This document shows positions 6,464 through 21,483 of a stretch of 35,841 nt of DNA, piece by piece. Positions within the stretch are counted from its first letter, which is position 1. Each line of letters starts with the position of its first letter. The notes below the pieces were generated by a model. The model saw only the letters and a list, made by a program, of their open reading frames with translations, was not told where the DNA came from and did not search any database. Origin of the DNA: Bryobacterales bacterium (GTDB lineage Bacteria; Acidobacteriota; Terriglobia; Bryobacterales; Bryobacteraceae); NCBI GenBank assembly GCA_016789905.1, contig JAEUQC010000144.1, positions 1 to 35,841 of the forward strand. Reading direction: 5' to 3'. Position numbers and translations under genes: made by a program.

Positions 6464-9136
6464 ATGAGAAGCATTCTGGCCATACTCTGTCTGCCCGCCG
6501 CCCTTCTGGCCGCTGAAGGCGACGAGTTCTTCGAATCCCGTATCCGTCCGGTGCTGGCCGAAAAATGCTACGGCTGTCACAGCTCCCGGTTGCGCGAGCC
6601 CAAGGCCAATCTGCAACTCGATTCCCGCGGCGCGCTGCGCAAGGGCGGCGATTCCGGCCCCGCGGTCGTCCCCGGCAAACCCGCCGAAAGCCGCCTGCTG
6701 AAGGCCATCTCCTACACCGATTTCCATCTCCGCATGCCGCCCGCCGGAAAGCTGCCGGATGCCGTCATTGCTGACTTCAACTCCTGGATCGCCATGGGCG
6801 CCCCAGACCCGCGCGCGGATGCCCCCGCCGCCCGCAAAGCCCCCGCCGGAATCGACCTCGACAAAGGCCGCTCCTTCTGGGCCTTTCAACCCCTGGCCCC
6901 GGCCAGCGGCGTCATCGACCGTTTTCTTCTCTCCAAGCTCCAGCAGAAGCAGTTGACCCCGGCCCCGGAAGCGCCCCGCGCCGCCTGGCTTCGCCGCCTT
7001 ACCTTCGACCTTACCGGCCTTCCCCCAACCCCGGCCGAAGTGGACGCCTTCCTTGCCGACAACGCTCCCAACGCTCATGCGAAGGCCGTTGATCGCCTCC
7101 TCGCCTCGCCCCACTACGGCGAGCGCTGGGGCCGCCACTGGCTCGATCTCGTTCGGTTCGCCGAAACCAACGGTCACGAATTCGACAACAACAAGCTCGA
7201 CGCCTGGCAGTATCGCGACTACGTGATCCGCGCCTTCAACGAGGACGTCCCCTATAACACCTTCGTCCGCGAACACATCGCTGGAGACCTGCTGGCGAAG
7301 CCGCGTCTCTCCAAAGACGGCGCCAAACTCGAATCCCCCCTCGCCACCAACTTCCTCTGGTTCGGCGAAGTGCTCAATAGTGCCACCGATTCCGTCAAGT
7401 CCAAGGCCGACAACGTCGACAACCAACTCGACGTCATCGGCAAAACCTTTCTCGGCCTCACCGTTGCCTGTGCCCGCTGCCACGACCATAAATTCGACCC
7501 CATTCCCACGGCCGACTACTACGGCATGGCCGGCATCCTCCATTCCACCGCCATGCGCGAAGCGGTGATCGATTCACCCCAACGCGCCGCCGAAATCCGC
7601 CAGGCCCATTCCCGCGCCACGCCGGTCATCCGGAACCCAGGGAAGACGAAGCTCGTCTTGCGCCCCTCCGACGAAATATGGGAAGACTTTAATGGCGCCA
7701 ACTGGGACCATTGGCTCCCCACCGGCGAAGCCTTCGCCAACGGCCCTCACCAAGGCATCGCCGATTCGGCCGGCAAAGGCGCCAACGAACTCGTCGGCTC
7801 GCTCACCAGCCGGAAGTTCCGCATGCCCAAGCACTGGGTGCACATCCGCCTGAACGCAGCCAAAGGCGATCGGTCGCTTGTCGAACGCGAACCCGTGCGC
7901 CTCACCCTCGTCGCCGATGATTATAAAAGCGTCCACTTTCTCGGCTCCGGCAAAGGAGAGTTTGAGTGGGTCAGCATGCGCATGACGTTGCCCTACCAGC
8001 GTCTCTGCTACTTCGAAATCGTCGATCGCTCCCGCACCGGAAATATTGCCGTCGATTCGATCGTCTTCTCGGAGGAGTCCAAGCCGCCGGAGACCCAGAT
8101 GCTCGAAGCCGCCGATTGGCGCGAGCCATCCCCGCTTCCCGTCACCATCCCGCCGTCCAGCTTCGGAATGATCGCCTTCGACGAATCGCCAGCCAACGTC
8201 AAGCTGCACATCCGCGGCAGCCACCAGAACCTGGGCGACGAGGTTCCCCGCCACTTCCTCAACGTCCTGTGGCGCTCCCCGGAACCGCCGAAGCTGGCGG
8301 GCTCCGGCCGCCTTCAACTCGCAGATTGGCTTACCTCCGACGCCTCCGCCCTGCTCGCGCGCGTCTTCGTCAACCGCGTCTGGAAACACCACTTCGGCCA
8401 GGGCCTGGTCCGCACCACCGATAACTTCGGCCTCACCGGTGAACGCCCCACCCACCGCGATCTGCTCGACTATCTCGCCCAGCGATTCATCGATAGCGGC
8501 TGGAGCACCAAACAGCTCCACCGCGAGATTCTGCTCTCCAGCGCCTACCGCATGAGCAGCCGTAAAAACGAAGCCGCCGCCGCCGCGGACCCGCGCAACG
8601 ATCTGCTCCACCATTTCCCGGTCCGGCGTCTGGAGGCCGAAGCCGTGCGCGACTCGATGCTCGCCGTCTCCGGCTCGCTCAACCCGGAATTATATGGCCC
8701 CAGCGTGGTCCCGCACATCAGCCGCTACCAGGACGGCCGCGGCAAGCCGAAGTCAGGCCCGCTCGATGGCAACGGCCGCCGCAGTCTCTACATTGAGGTC
8801 CGCCGCAACTTCCTTACCCCCATGTTCCTTGCGTTTGACTATCCGCTGCCCATCTCCACCATCGGCTCCCGCGGAACCTCCACCGTTCCCTCCCAGGCGC
8901 TCATCCTCATGAACAACGAATTCGTGCTGGCCCAAGCCGCCAACTGGGCCAAGCGTGTTGAATCCGGGGCTGGCGCGGATAATCTCAACCGCGTGCGCCT
9001 CCTCTTTCGCCAGGCCTTCGGCCGCGCGCCGGAGCAGTGGGAGGCCGATGAGTCGCTCGCCTTCCTCAAAGCTCGCCCCCTCGCCGACCTGGCCCACGTG
9101 CTGTTCAATTCCGCGGAGTTCCTCTATGTCCAGTAA
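6464..9136 (+). CDS. Exported DUF1549/DUF1553 protein with cytochrome c-like N-terminus (PSD1 type)
   Basis: This 890-aa protein has a signal peptide (MRSILAILCLPAALLAA). A planctomycete-type cytochrome c domain follows, with C-x2-C-H at residues 35-39 (CYGCH), a putative covalent haem site. The DUF1549 region (LTFDLTGLPPTPAEVDAF, YGERWGRHWLDLVRFAET) carries a second C-x2-C-H at 336-340 (CARCHDHKFDPI). The C-terminal DUF1553 region includes FVNRVWKHHFGQGLV and a closing RAFGRAPEQWE segment. These proteins are abundant in Planctomycetes and in the Solibacter group and are usually paired with DUF1501 proteins. Their substrates are not established, although roles in polysaccharide or sulfated-glycan breakdown have been proposed. 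The gene overlaps the next by 11 bases. Confidence 0.93.
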   Translation: MRSILAILCLPAALLAAEGDEFFESRIRPVLAEKCYGCHSSRLREPKANLQLDSRGALRKGGDSGPAVVPGKPAESRLLKAISYTDFHLRMPPAGKLPDAVIADFNSWIAMGAPDPRADAPAARKAPAGIDLDKGRSFWAFQPLAPASGVIDRFLLSKLQQKQLTPAPEAPRAAWLRRLTFDLTGLPPTPAEVDAFLADNAPNAHAKAVDRLLASPHYGERWGRHWLDLVRFAETNGHEFDNNKLDAWQYRDYVIRAFNEDVPYNTFVREHIAGDLLAKPRLSKDGAKLESPLATNFLWFGEVLNSATDSVKSKADNVDNQLDVIGKTFLGLTVACARCHDHKFDPIPTADYYGMAGILHSTAMREAVIDSPQRAAEIRQAHSRATPVIRNPGKTKLVLRPSDEIWEDFNGANWDHWLPTGEAFANGPHQGIADSAGKGANELVGSLTSRKFRMPKHWVHIRLNAAKGDRSLVEREPVRLTLVADDYKSVHFLGSGKGEFEWVSMRMTLPYQRLCYFEIVDRSRTGNIAVDSIVFSEESKPPETQMLEAADWREPSPLPVTIPPSSFGMIAFDESPANVKLHIRGSHQNLGDEVPRHFLNVLWRSPEPPKLAGSGRLQLADWLTSDASALLARVFVNRVWKHHFGQGLVRTTDNFGLTGERPTHRDLLDYLAQRFIDSGWSTKQLHREILLSSAYRMSSRKNEAAAAADPRNDLLHHFPVRRLEAEAVRDSMLAVSGSLNPELYGPSVVPHISRYQDGRGKPKSGPLDGNGRRSLYIEVRRNFLTPMFLAFDYPLPISTIGSRGTSTVPSQALILMNNEFVLAQAANWAKRVESGAGADNLNRVRLLFRQAFGRAPEQWEADESLAFLKARPLADLAHVLFNSAEFLYVQ

Positions 9137-10514
9137 CCGGCGAGATTTCCTCTGCCGTGCCGCCAACGGCTTCGGCGCCATGGCGCTCATGAACATGCTC
9201 GCCTCCGGCGCCGCAAAGAACGGCATGCACCACCCTGCCAAAGCCAAAGCTGTCATCTTCCTCTTCATGGACGGCGGCCCGTCCCAGATGGACACCTTCG
9301 ACCCCAAGCCCCGCCTCCGCCAGGACCACGGAAAAAAGCTCCCCTTCCAGCCGCCTACTACCGTCTTCAACATCAGCGACCAGATTTTCGGCTCCCCGTT
9401 CGATTTCAAACAGTACGGCCAATCCGGCGCCACCGTCAGCGACCTGTTCCCCCACGTCGCCTCCTGCGTGGACGATCTCTGCATCGTGCGCTCCATGGTC
9501 GCAGACCATTCTGAGCACACCGCCGCCAACTACTTCATCCACTCCGGTTCCGGCTTCCAGGGCCGTCCCAGTATGGGTGCCTGGGTCAACTATGGCCTCG
9601 GAACCGAAAGCGAAAACCTGCCGGGCTTTATCGTGCTGGAAAGCGGTCTCATCCCGCCGGGGGGCCTGGACTGTTTTAACAGCGGGTTTCTTCCCGCCAG
9701 CTACCAGGGCACTCTGTTCCGCCGCGGCGAACATCCCGTGGCCGACCTTACCCCTCCCCCCGGCCAGGCCGATGCCCAGCGCGACAAACTCGGTCTGCTG
9801 GCCAAATTCAACAAAGGCGTAGTGGACCGGTTTGGCCAGGTTAGTGAGTTGGACGCTACTATCCGGAACTACGAACTCGCCTTCCGTATGCAGTCCGCCG
9901 TGCCCGATCTGCTCGATATCTCTAAAGAGACGGAGGTGACCAAGACCCTCTACGGGCTTGACGATAAGCTCACCGAAGACTTCGGCCGCGAATGCCTGAT
10001 GGCGCGCCGCTTGGTGGAGCGCGGCGTGCGGTTTGTCGAACTACTCACCCCGGCCCGTCCGGGGCTGGACCGTTGGGATCAGCACGCCGGACTGGAAAAC
10101 GGGCATCGCATCAACGCCAAGTCCACCGATAAACCCATCGCCGGGCTGCTCAAGGATCTGAAGGCGCGCGGTCTGCTCGATTCCACCCTTGTCGTCTGGG
10201 GCGGGGAATTCGGACGCACTCCCTGCGCCCAGTTCGGTGACAATGCGCCGGAAAAGAACGTCGGCCGGGACCACAACCCGTTCGGCTTCACCATGTGGAT
10301 GGCCGGTGGCGGCGCCAAACCCGGCGTCGTTCACGGCGCCACCGACGACTTCGGCTATTTCGCAGTGGAAAACAAGGTCCATATCCACGACCTGCACGCC
10401 ACCATGCTCCACCTGCTTGGGATCGATCATAAACGGCTCACATACCGCTATAGCGGACGCGACATGCGGCTGACCGACGTCCATGGCAACGTCGTGCGAG
10501 AGCTTATCGGTTAG
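9126..10514 (+). CDS. DUF1501 family protein, Tat-exported
   Basis: This 462-aa protein starts MSSNRRDFLCRAANG, a twin-arginine signal (RRDFL). The body matches the alkaline phosphatase/sulfatase-like DUF1501 family. An early FLFMDGGPSQMDTFDPKP segment follows, then DHSEHTAANYFIHSGSG. The later segments are LVVWGGEFGRTPCAQFGD and the C-terminal HATMLHLLGIDHKRLTYRY. ATG 9126 has GGAG eight bases upstream and overlaps the 3' end of the DUF1549 gene by 11 bases, so translation is probably coupled. The pairing is the usual one for this family and implies a shared periplasmic job. Catalytic activity has not been shown for the family as far as I know. Confidence 0.92.
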   Translation: MSSNRRDFLCRAANGFGAMALMNMLASGAAKNGMHHPAKAKAVIFLFMDGGPSQMDTFDPKPRLRQDHGKKLPFQPPTTVFNISDQIFGSPFDFKQYGQSGATVSDLFPHVASCVDDLCIVRSMVADHSEHTAANYFIHSGSGFQGRPSMGAWVNYGLGTESENLPGFIVLESGLIPPGGLDCFNSGFLPASYQGTLFRRGEHPVADLTPPPGQADAQRDKLGLLAKFNKGVVDRFGQVSELDATIRNYELAFRMQSAVPDLLDISKETEVTKTLYGLDDKLTEDFGRECLMARRLVERGVRFVELLTPARPGLDRWDQHAGLENGHRINAKSTDKPIAGLLKDLKARGLLDSTLVVWGGEFGRTPCAQFGDNAPEKNVGRDHNPFGFTMWMAGGGAKPGVVHGATDDFGYFAVENKVHIHDLHATMLHLLGIDHKRLTYRYSGRDMRLTDVHGNVVRELIG

Positions 10515-10520
10515 CGCGCA

Positions 10521-12311
<1,791 letters not shown>

Positions 12312-12319
12312 TGTATCGC

Positions 12320-12335
12320 AACGGGTATCCCCGTT
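12320..12335 (-). promoter_or_regulatory. Hairpin at the dnaG-rpoD junction
   Basis: AACGGG and CCCGTT form a perfect 6-bp stem with a 4-base loop. It includes part of the dnaG stop codon and ends 9 bases before the rpoD ATG. It could act as an RNA-processing site or modulate rpoD translation. There is no T-tract, so it is not a simple terminator. Confidence 0.35.
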
Positions 12336-14064
12336 AACCCTCGCGCTCTATCCTGTTTAACTCTTCGGCAATTTGCAGCGCTTCCATAATCGACCCGCGC
12401 TGTTCAGCCTCTCGAACTCGCTTTTTTAACTCTCCAATTCGCCATTTCCGGCTTCCTTCTCCCAGTTGCGCCAGACAGGCCGCCGCTTGCTCCACCAGAT
12501 TTTGTTCTGATTGCAAATGATCGGCAAAAGCCATCGACACCATTAGAGTGCGACTTTCCGGCGAGAGTTTCTTCTCCATTTCCTCCCAGTGAAACGATGC
12601 CGCGTCCGGGAACGCCAGAATTCCCTCCCAGATCTCCCGCCCCGCCGATTGAACCAGTTGCGGGTACCCGCCCAGCAGCGGATACACGTACTCCCGCACC
12701 TCCGCCGAATGCAGATACAGTTCCAGCAGCAGCTTTTCCGCCGGCGGCACCTCCAGCGCCGGAATCTCCATTCGCTCCTCGTTCCTCCCCCCTGCCGCCC
12801 TTCGGAACTGTTCCAGCAACAACCCTTGTTCAATGCCCAGCACCGCCGCCAATTCGTTGGCCAGCGCCGCCCGTTCCACCCGGTCGGCCACCTGGCGCAC
12901 CCTCGGCAGCAGGAACTCAAGCGCCTGCACTTTGCCCTCGCTCGTCCGGATATCGAACCGCTGCCGGGCCCGGCCGGCCAGCCAATGAAAGTACGGCCGC
13001 GCGTTCGTCAGCCGGTCCCGGTACGCCTCCGGCCCATTTGCCTTCACGAACTCATCGGGGTCCAGGCCCCCCTCCAGCGCCGCCACGCGCACCCGGAACC
13101 CTTCGTCCAGCAGCAACTGGATCGACTTCTCCGTCGCATTGGCCCCGGCCGTGTCCGGGTCGAAGTTCACCACCGCCAGCGGGGCCAGCCGCCGCAGCGC
13201 GCGAACCTGCGCCGCCGTCAGCGCCGTCCCGCACGGCGCCACCGCCTCCGGCACGCCCGCCGAGTAGGCCCCAATCACATCCATGTACCCTTCCACCAGC
13301 ACGATCCGGCCCTGCTTGCGCGCCCCATCCTTCGCCCGGTGAATGCTGTATAGCACTCCGCTCTTGTGGTAAATCGCCGTGCCCGCCGAGTTCAGGTATT
13401 TCGGCTCCTCACCCGCCTGCATCGCCCGCCCGCCGAAGGCGATCACCTTTCCGGTTTCGTTGCAGATCGGGAACATCAGCCGGCCGCGGAACATGTCGTA
13501 CCAGGTTCCGTCCTCCCGCTTCTTTACCAGGCTCGAAACCTCCATCGCCTGCGGAGGAAATCCCTGCTTCTGCAGGAGCTTCGCCAACCCGCCGCCGCGG
13601 TCGCTCAGGCCCAGGCGGAACTCCCCGGCCAGCGCCGCCGTCAACCCGCGCCGTCCCAGATAGGCCCGCGCCTCGGCGCCCGCGGCGCCTTCCAGGTTCT
13701 GCTGAAAGTGCCGCGCCGCCAATTCGTGCATTTCCAGCAGCGCCGCCCGCAGCCGCGCTTCCGGATCGTCGGATGGGCCGCGCTTTGGCATTGGGATTCC
13801 AAACCGCTCGGCCAGCGCCGTGATCGCCTCCACGAACGTTACGTTCTCGTATTCCATCACGAACTTGATCACATCGCCGCTCGCGCCGCAGCCGAAACAC
13901 TTGTAGAACTGCTTTTCCTGGTGGACGTTGAACGATCCGGACTTTTCCTGGTGAAACGGACAAAGCCCTACGTAACTATAAGTCCCCCGCTTCTTCAGGG
14001 GGACCCTCTCGCCGATCACGGCCACAATATCCACCGACGATTTCAACTGTTGCGCAAAGTCCAT
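12334..14064 (-). CDS. dnaG: DNA primase DnaG
   Basis: DnaG makes the RNA primers for DNA replication together with the replicative helicase. With the start at ATG 14064 the product is 576 aa, normal for DnaG. The N-terminal zinc-binding domain shows Cys35, His38, Cys56 and Cys59 (CPFH ... CFGC). The catalytic core includes FRGRLMFPICNETGKVIAFGGR. The TOPRIM domain has Glu258 in VEGYMDV and the acidic pair Asp302/Asp304 in NFDPDTAG. The C-terminal helicase-binding region is helical and poorly conserved, as is usual. A GTG 18 codons upstream (14118) is in frame but adds residues unlike the family start, which is typically M-D-F-x-x-x-L. Co-transcribed with rpoD. Confidence 0.96.
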   Translation of the reverse strand: MDFAQQLKSSVDIVAVIGERVPLKKRGTYSYVGLCPFHQEKSGSFNVHQEKQFYKCFGCGASGDVIKFVMEYENVTFVEAITALAERFGIPMPKRGPSDDPEARLRAALLEMHELAARHFQQNLEGAAGAEARAYLGRRGLTAALAGEFRLGLSDRGGGLAKLLQKQGFPPQAMEVSSLVKKREDGTWYDMFRGRLMFPICNETGKVIAFGGRAMQAGEEPKYLNSAGTAIYHKSGVLYSIHRAKDGARKQGRIVLVEGYMDVIGAYSAGVPEAVAPCGTALTAAQVRALRRLAPLAVVNFDPDTAGANATEKSIQLLLDEGFRVRVAALEGGLDPDEFVKANGPEAYRDRLTNARPYFHWLAGRARQRFDIRTSEGKVQALEFLLPRVRQVADRVERAALANELAAVLGIEQGLLLEQFRRAAGGRNEERMEIPALEVPPAEKLLLELYLHSAEVREYVYPLLGGYPQLVQSAGREIWEGILAFPDAASFHWEEMEKKLSPESRTLMVSMAFADHLQSEQNLVEQAAACLAQLGEGSRKWRIGELKKRVREAEQRGSIMEALQIAEELNRIEREG

Positions 14065-14084
14065 AGCCAGGCCATCTCTATTGT

Positions 14085-14101
14085 CCGTCAAGAACTGACG
14101 G
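14085..14101. repeat. Inverted repeat in the dnaG / hybrid kinase divergent gap
   Basis: CCGTCA and TGACGG flank 5 bases in the 56-base gap between two divergent genes. The position suits an operator for one or both promoters, but no known regulator can be named from it. Confidence 0.3.
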
Positions 14102-14120
14102 CGCGTGCCGATAAGCACTT

Positions 14121-17627
<3,507 letters not shown>

Positions 17628-18163
17628 CCAACTGCTGAGCGCCTCTGACGGCAATTTTGAATGGACCGGCGCCGTTAGCCGCGCTTCAGCCCAGCCGTGT
17701 GTGCTGCGCTTCCGGCTGAAGTCCGGTCTCGGTTACCGGCTCCAGTTGTCTGGCGTGTCCGCCGGCCGGCTGGACGATCCAGGCCGCCGGTCCGGTACGC
17801 TGGCCGCTCCGCCTCTCGCCTCCACCGCCCCGCTGCGGAAGTTCAAGCTGACCGCCAACGGCCCGCTGCTCCGCTTGGAACTGGACGGCAAACCCGCCTG
17901 GGAGTACAGCGAAAAAGAGGCCGGCGTCTATTCCGCGGGCGCTGTGCGGCTTTCCGGTCCCGTCCGTGACGCGGCCTTCAAGGCGCTGCCTCCCTCGCCG
18001 CTTTCCTTCGCCGAACGGTACGGCCCGGCCATCGGTGAGGCCGTTCCTTCCTTTAGCGCCACCGATCAGACGGGGCGCCAACGCGACATCGCTTCGCTGC
18101 GGGGCCCGAAAGGACTGTGGGTCCTTTTCTTTCGCTCCGCCGATTGGTGACCGTACTGCAAAA

Positions 18164-18182
18164 CTCAGCTCGTGGAGCTGGG
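18164..18182 (+). promoter_or_regulatory. SECIS-like hairpin downstream of the in-frame TGA
   Basis: CTCAGCTC (18164-18171) pairs with GAGCTGGG (18175-18182), 8 bp with one U-G pair, closing the 3-base loop GTG. The loop G is 22 bases after the TGA. Bacterial SECIS elements lie within the reading frame just after the UGA and carry a short apical loop with G-U at about this distance, where SelB binds. Found by eye; no folding energy was computed. Confidence 0.7.
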
Positions 18183-18986
18183 CATACACGCGGAAGCGAT
18201 TCGCAAACTGGGCTACGGCGTCGCCGCGCTGAGCTACGATGCGCCGGCCGCGCTCGCGCATTTCGCGCAGCGCAAACAGATCGCCTATCCGCTGCTCTCC
18301 GATCCCGATTCCAAAGTCATCGACGCTTTCGGCATACGCAACCAAAACATCAAGGACGGCTTCGCCAAGGGCGTGCCGCACCCCGGCTTGTTTCTGATCG
18401 GCGCCGGCGGCCGTGTGGAAGCGAAGTATTTTGAGGAAGACTACCGCGAACGCATCACGGTGTCTTCCATTCTGACCGGACGCTTTGGAGAACGCGCCGC
18501 CCCGGCCGGAGAGCCCATCACGCGGCCGCGCATCCGGGTTACTCCCGCCGTCAGTTCCATCGTTGTGCGCGGCGGGCAGCACGTCCGGTTGAGCCTGGAC
18601 GCCATGCTCTCCCGCGGCCTGCACGCCTATGCGCCGGGCGCGCCCGCGGAGTTCATTCCCGTCTCCTGGACCGTCGCGGAGTCGCCCGCCTTCAAGACCG
18701 CCGCGCCGGAGTGGCCCTCCCCCGAGTGGACGAAGCTCTACGGCGTGGATGAAAAGGTGCCGAACTACACCGGGCTCTTCCGCGCGGCTCGCGAAGTCAC
18801 GCTTGCCTCGCAGCAGGTGTTGACCAAAGAAGTCCCTTCGGGCGAACTCACCATTACTGGCGCGTTTCGATATCAGGCCTGTGACGATCGTGTCTGCTTC
18901 CCGCCGGAGACGGTGCCCGTCACTTGGAAACTGATCATTGAAGGCCACGATCGCGAGCGAGTGCCCAAACAGTTACAGCGGCCGGA

Positions 18987-19652
18987 CTAGCGGTCCCGCC
19001 ACGCCATCTCGGCATCGGATTTGCGCACGTAATTCGCGTCGAGCAGCGCTGGATCCGTCGCCTGTCCGGGCGCCAGCAAAGCGATCGCCGCGGCCAACGG
19101 CCGTCCAGCAATCACTCGCGGCGCGCGTTCGCCCAGCGCGTCAACGTCCAGCGCGTCAACCAATGAACCCGCGCCGGAAAAAACGAATGTCGTTTCCCCG
19201 GGCGGTAATGCTTCCACCCACTGCCGCAGTGGCATCACCGCTTCCGGTTCCAGCGGGTTGGCCGTGGCGTCGAACAGCCCGGCATACACTTCGCCCCGCC
19301 GCGCGTCGAGTATCGCCGCACGGCGATCCCCCGCGCCCAGCAGCGCCAAAGCCCGCAGATTACTGACCCCGGCCGCGCGCTTTCCCAGCGCCGAAGCCAA
19401 CCCCTTGGCCGCCGTCAATCCAACGCGCACACCGGTGAACGTTCCAGGCCCAGCCGCCGCCGCGAATACCTCGATCTCTTCCAGCGCGACACCGTTGCCC
19501 GCCAGTAGCGCGGCAATCCGGTCAAACAGAACATGTCCGTAGCCGTCCGGCGATTCCAGCGTCTCCTCGGCGATCACTACCCCATCCCGCGCCAGCGCCA
19601 GGCTGCCGGTTTCCGTGGTCGTGTCGATAGCCAGTACCAGCACCCCGCTCAT
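18987..19652 (-). CDS. tsaB: tRNA threonylcarbamoyladenosine biosynthesis protein TsaB
   Basis: TsaB is the partner and scaffold of TsaD in forming the t6A base at position 37 of tRNAs that read ANN codons. The 221-aa product shows the family's ASKHA fold: the N-terminal LAIDTTTETGSLAL, then FAAAAGPGTFTGVRVGLTAAKGL, and DARRGEVYAGLF. Like other TsaB proteins it lacks the metal-binding histidines of TsaD. ATG 19652 overlaps the upstream stop as ATGA, so it is coupled to the DUF5060 gene. Its 3' end overlaps the convergent redoxin gene by 4 bases. The pairing with a glycosidase-like gene is probably positional rather than functional. Confidence 0.93.
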   Translation of the reverse strand: MSGVLVLAIDTTTETGSLALARDGVVIAEETLESPDGYGHVLFDRIAALLAGNGVALEEIEVFAAAAGPGTFTGVRVGLTAAKGLASALGKRAAGVSNLRALALLGAGDRRAAILDARRGEVYAGLFDATANPLEPEAVMPLRQWVEALPPGETTFVFSGAGSLVDALDVDALGERAPRVIAGRPLAAAIALLAPGQATDPALLDANYVRKSDAEMAWRDR

Positions 19653-21424
19653 GGCGTCAGCCGGAAAACGCGATCCACCGCGTAGGCCTTTCCGTTGGCG
19701 TTCAGTCCTGTCACCCGCAGCACCATCACGCCTCCCGGCTTTGCCAGCGCCGGGGGGATGTGAATTTGCCCCTTCGCTCCCGCTCCCAGCACCCGATAGC
19801 CCTGTCCGCTTGTCGTCACCTCGCCGGTCACCAGATACGTCATCAGCCGTGTGGCGCGCGTCTGCCGCTTCAACGTCACTTCAAAGGGCGTTGGATGCGA
19901 GACCGAAAGCGTATCCGACGCCGGGAAGGAGAGAACAAACGGGACCGCCTTGTCCTGCGTCTCCACTTCCTGCACGGGCACTGGCCGGGCTTCGAATTTA
20001 TACGACTTCAGCATCCCTTCTTTCTTCCCGTCTCTGGACAAGTGCAGCACCCAGTCCTGCGTCATGTTGGGAGGCTCGCCGACGAACTTTTCTCCCTTCC
20101 AGTCCTTATCCTTTGGGCGTGTCGCTTCGCCGGTGGCCGGGTTGATCCAATAGACATCGTAGCCGTGCTTTTCCACCAGAACTTCGATGGGGCCGGCGGG
20201 CTTTTCGATGTACACCAGATACTCGATTCCTTCCAGGGCCATGGCGCGCCCGGAATCGAGGTCGAAATAGGGCTCCAGATCCCAATAGCGAGTGGTGGCG
20301 AACAGGTCCCGCCAGACGGTCATCGCTTTGATGTCTTCGGGCGATTCGCCCTGGCGCCGGCTGGTGAGATACTGCCCGCTCATGGCGGCACGCCAGAGCC
20401 GGCGCCGGAACTCGGCCCCGGTGGCGGCGGGCTGGCCGGAAAAGCCGGCGTTGACGAACGGTTTGGCATAGACCTGGCGCTCCACGGCGTTCAGGGCGTC
20501 GCTGTCGGAATCGTAGACGATGTAGTCCATCCACCCGTCGTTCCCCAGCGGCGCCGAGGTGCGCGCGGCGTGAGTGGAGCGCGGATGGGCCATCGGGTCG
20601 TAGAGCTTCATCGCCAGGCCAAGCTCTTTGCAGAACGCCCGCCCGTTGTCGTACGTCTCAAACTGCTCCACCATTTGCCAAGTCACGTCGAAGCCCGAAT
20701 ACCGGGCCGCCACGAACCGCGCGAAACGGTCGCGGTGCGCCCTATCGGGCAGCAGACGCGCCAGTTGATTGCCAGCGTGCCCCAACACCAGGTCCGCCGT
20801 CAGGCCACGTTCATTCATCGCCCGGACGCGCTTGTCCAATTCCTGGAAATAGGCGATGTTGGGCCGGTCCGGGGCGGGGAAGGCCTTCCCCGGGTCTTCG
20901 CCCAGCAGGTAGCCGCGCAGGTGGTTGAACTTCTCTTTCCCGCGCGCCTCAATCGCCGCGTCGAACCCGGCTCTCTCCATGGAGCCGAAGCCCAGTAAGG
21001 TGTCGCCCATCCAAAGATGCGGCTTCTTGCTCTCCTCATAGGCAAAATGGCGCACGTTCCGCACCTGGACAAAACCCGGATGGTCCGACGGCGTGGCCTC
21101 AAATTTTCCTTCCTTCCCGTTGTAACGCGGCAGGTTGGAGGTGATTTTGAAATCCCAGGCGCCGGGGCTCGTGGGCGTGAAGCGGATGACCATCCGGTTG
21201 GCGCCGTCGTAAAAGGCGTGCGCCTGATAGGTTTTGAACCGGGGCGAGCGCACCTCCGCCCGGATATCCACCGTCCAGTACGGATTGGGGTGCAGCCTGG
21301 CTTCGGCCGCGTCCAGTTCAAAGACCAACTCGCACGGCGTGTAGGCCAGCACCGGCTGGCACACCGCCTGCGCAAACACCGCGCCGCTAGCTGCCACCAG
21401 AAACACAAACCACTTCATTCCCAT
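19649..21424 (-). CDS. Exported DUF5060/DUF4038-like glycosidase-type protein
   Basis: The protein is about 591 aa with a signal peptide (MKWFVFLVAASGAVFAQA). The N-terminal beta-sandwich resembles DUF5060 (NPYWTVDIRAEVRSP, VIRFTPTSPGAWDFKITSN). The central region resembles the TIM-barrel DUF4038-type glycoside hydrolase-like domain (HFAYEESKKPHLWMGDT, TWQMVEQFETYDNGRAFCK, YLTSRRQGESPED). A C-terminal beta-rich part follows. Such proteins are thought to act on plant or microbial polysaccharides; the substrate is not known. Three start codons lie close together (21442, 21424, 21418). I chose ATG 21424 for its AGAAGA upstream, but 21418 gives an equally good signal peptide. The stop overlaps the tsaB start by 4 bases. 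Confidence 0.85.
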   Translation of the reverse strand: MGMKWFVFLVAASGAVFAQAVCQPVLAYTPCELVFELDAAEARLHPNPYWTVDIRAEVRSPRFKTYQAHAFYDGANRMVIRFTPTSPGAWDFKITSNLPRYNGKEGKFEATPSDHPGFVQVRNVRHFAYEESKKPHLWMGDTLLGFGSMERAGFDAAIEARGKEKFNHLRGYLLGEDPGKAFPAPDRPNIAYFQELDKRVRAMNERGLTADLVLGHAGNQLARLLPDRAHRDRFARFVAARYSGFDVTWQMVEQFETYDNGRAFCKELGLAMKLYDPMAHPRSTHAARTSAPLGNDGWMDYIVYDSDSDALNAVERQVYAKPFVNAGFSGQPAATGAEFRRRLWRAAMSGQYLTSRRQGESPEDIKAMTVWRDLFATTRYWDLEPYFDLDSGRAMALEGIEYLVYIEKPAGPIEVLVEKHGYDVYWINPATGEATRPKDKDWKGEKFVGEPPNMTQDWVLHLSRDGKKEGMLKSYKFEARPVPVQEVETQDKAVPFVLSFPASDTLSVSHPTPFEVTLKRQTRATRLMTYLVTGEVTTSGQGYRVLGAGAKGQIHIPPALAKPGGVMVLRVTGLNANGKAYAVDRVFRLTP

Positions 21425-21483
21425 TCCAGTTCTTCTAAACATACGACAATACGCGCCGTGGCGGCGTGGGCGACAATGCGGAG

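Noticed and set aside
5963..7543. Long open frame on the minus strand opposite the kinase and DUF1549 genes (526 codons)
   Set aside because: It is antisense to two well-supported genes and its Gly/Ala/Val-rich, low-complexity composition is typical of shadow frames in high-GC DNA.
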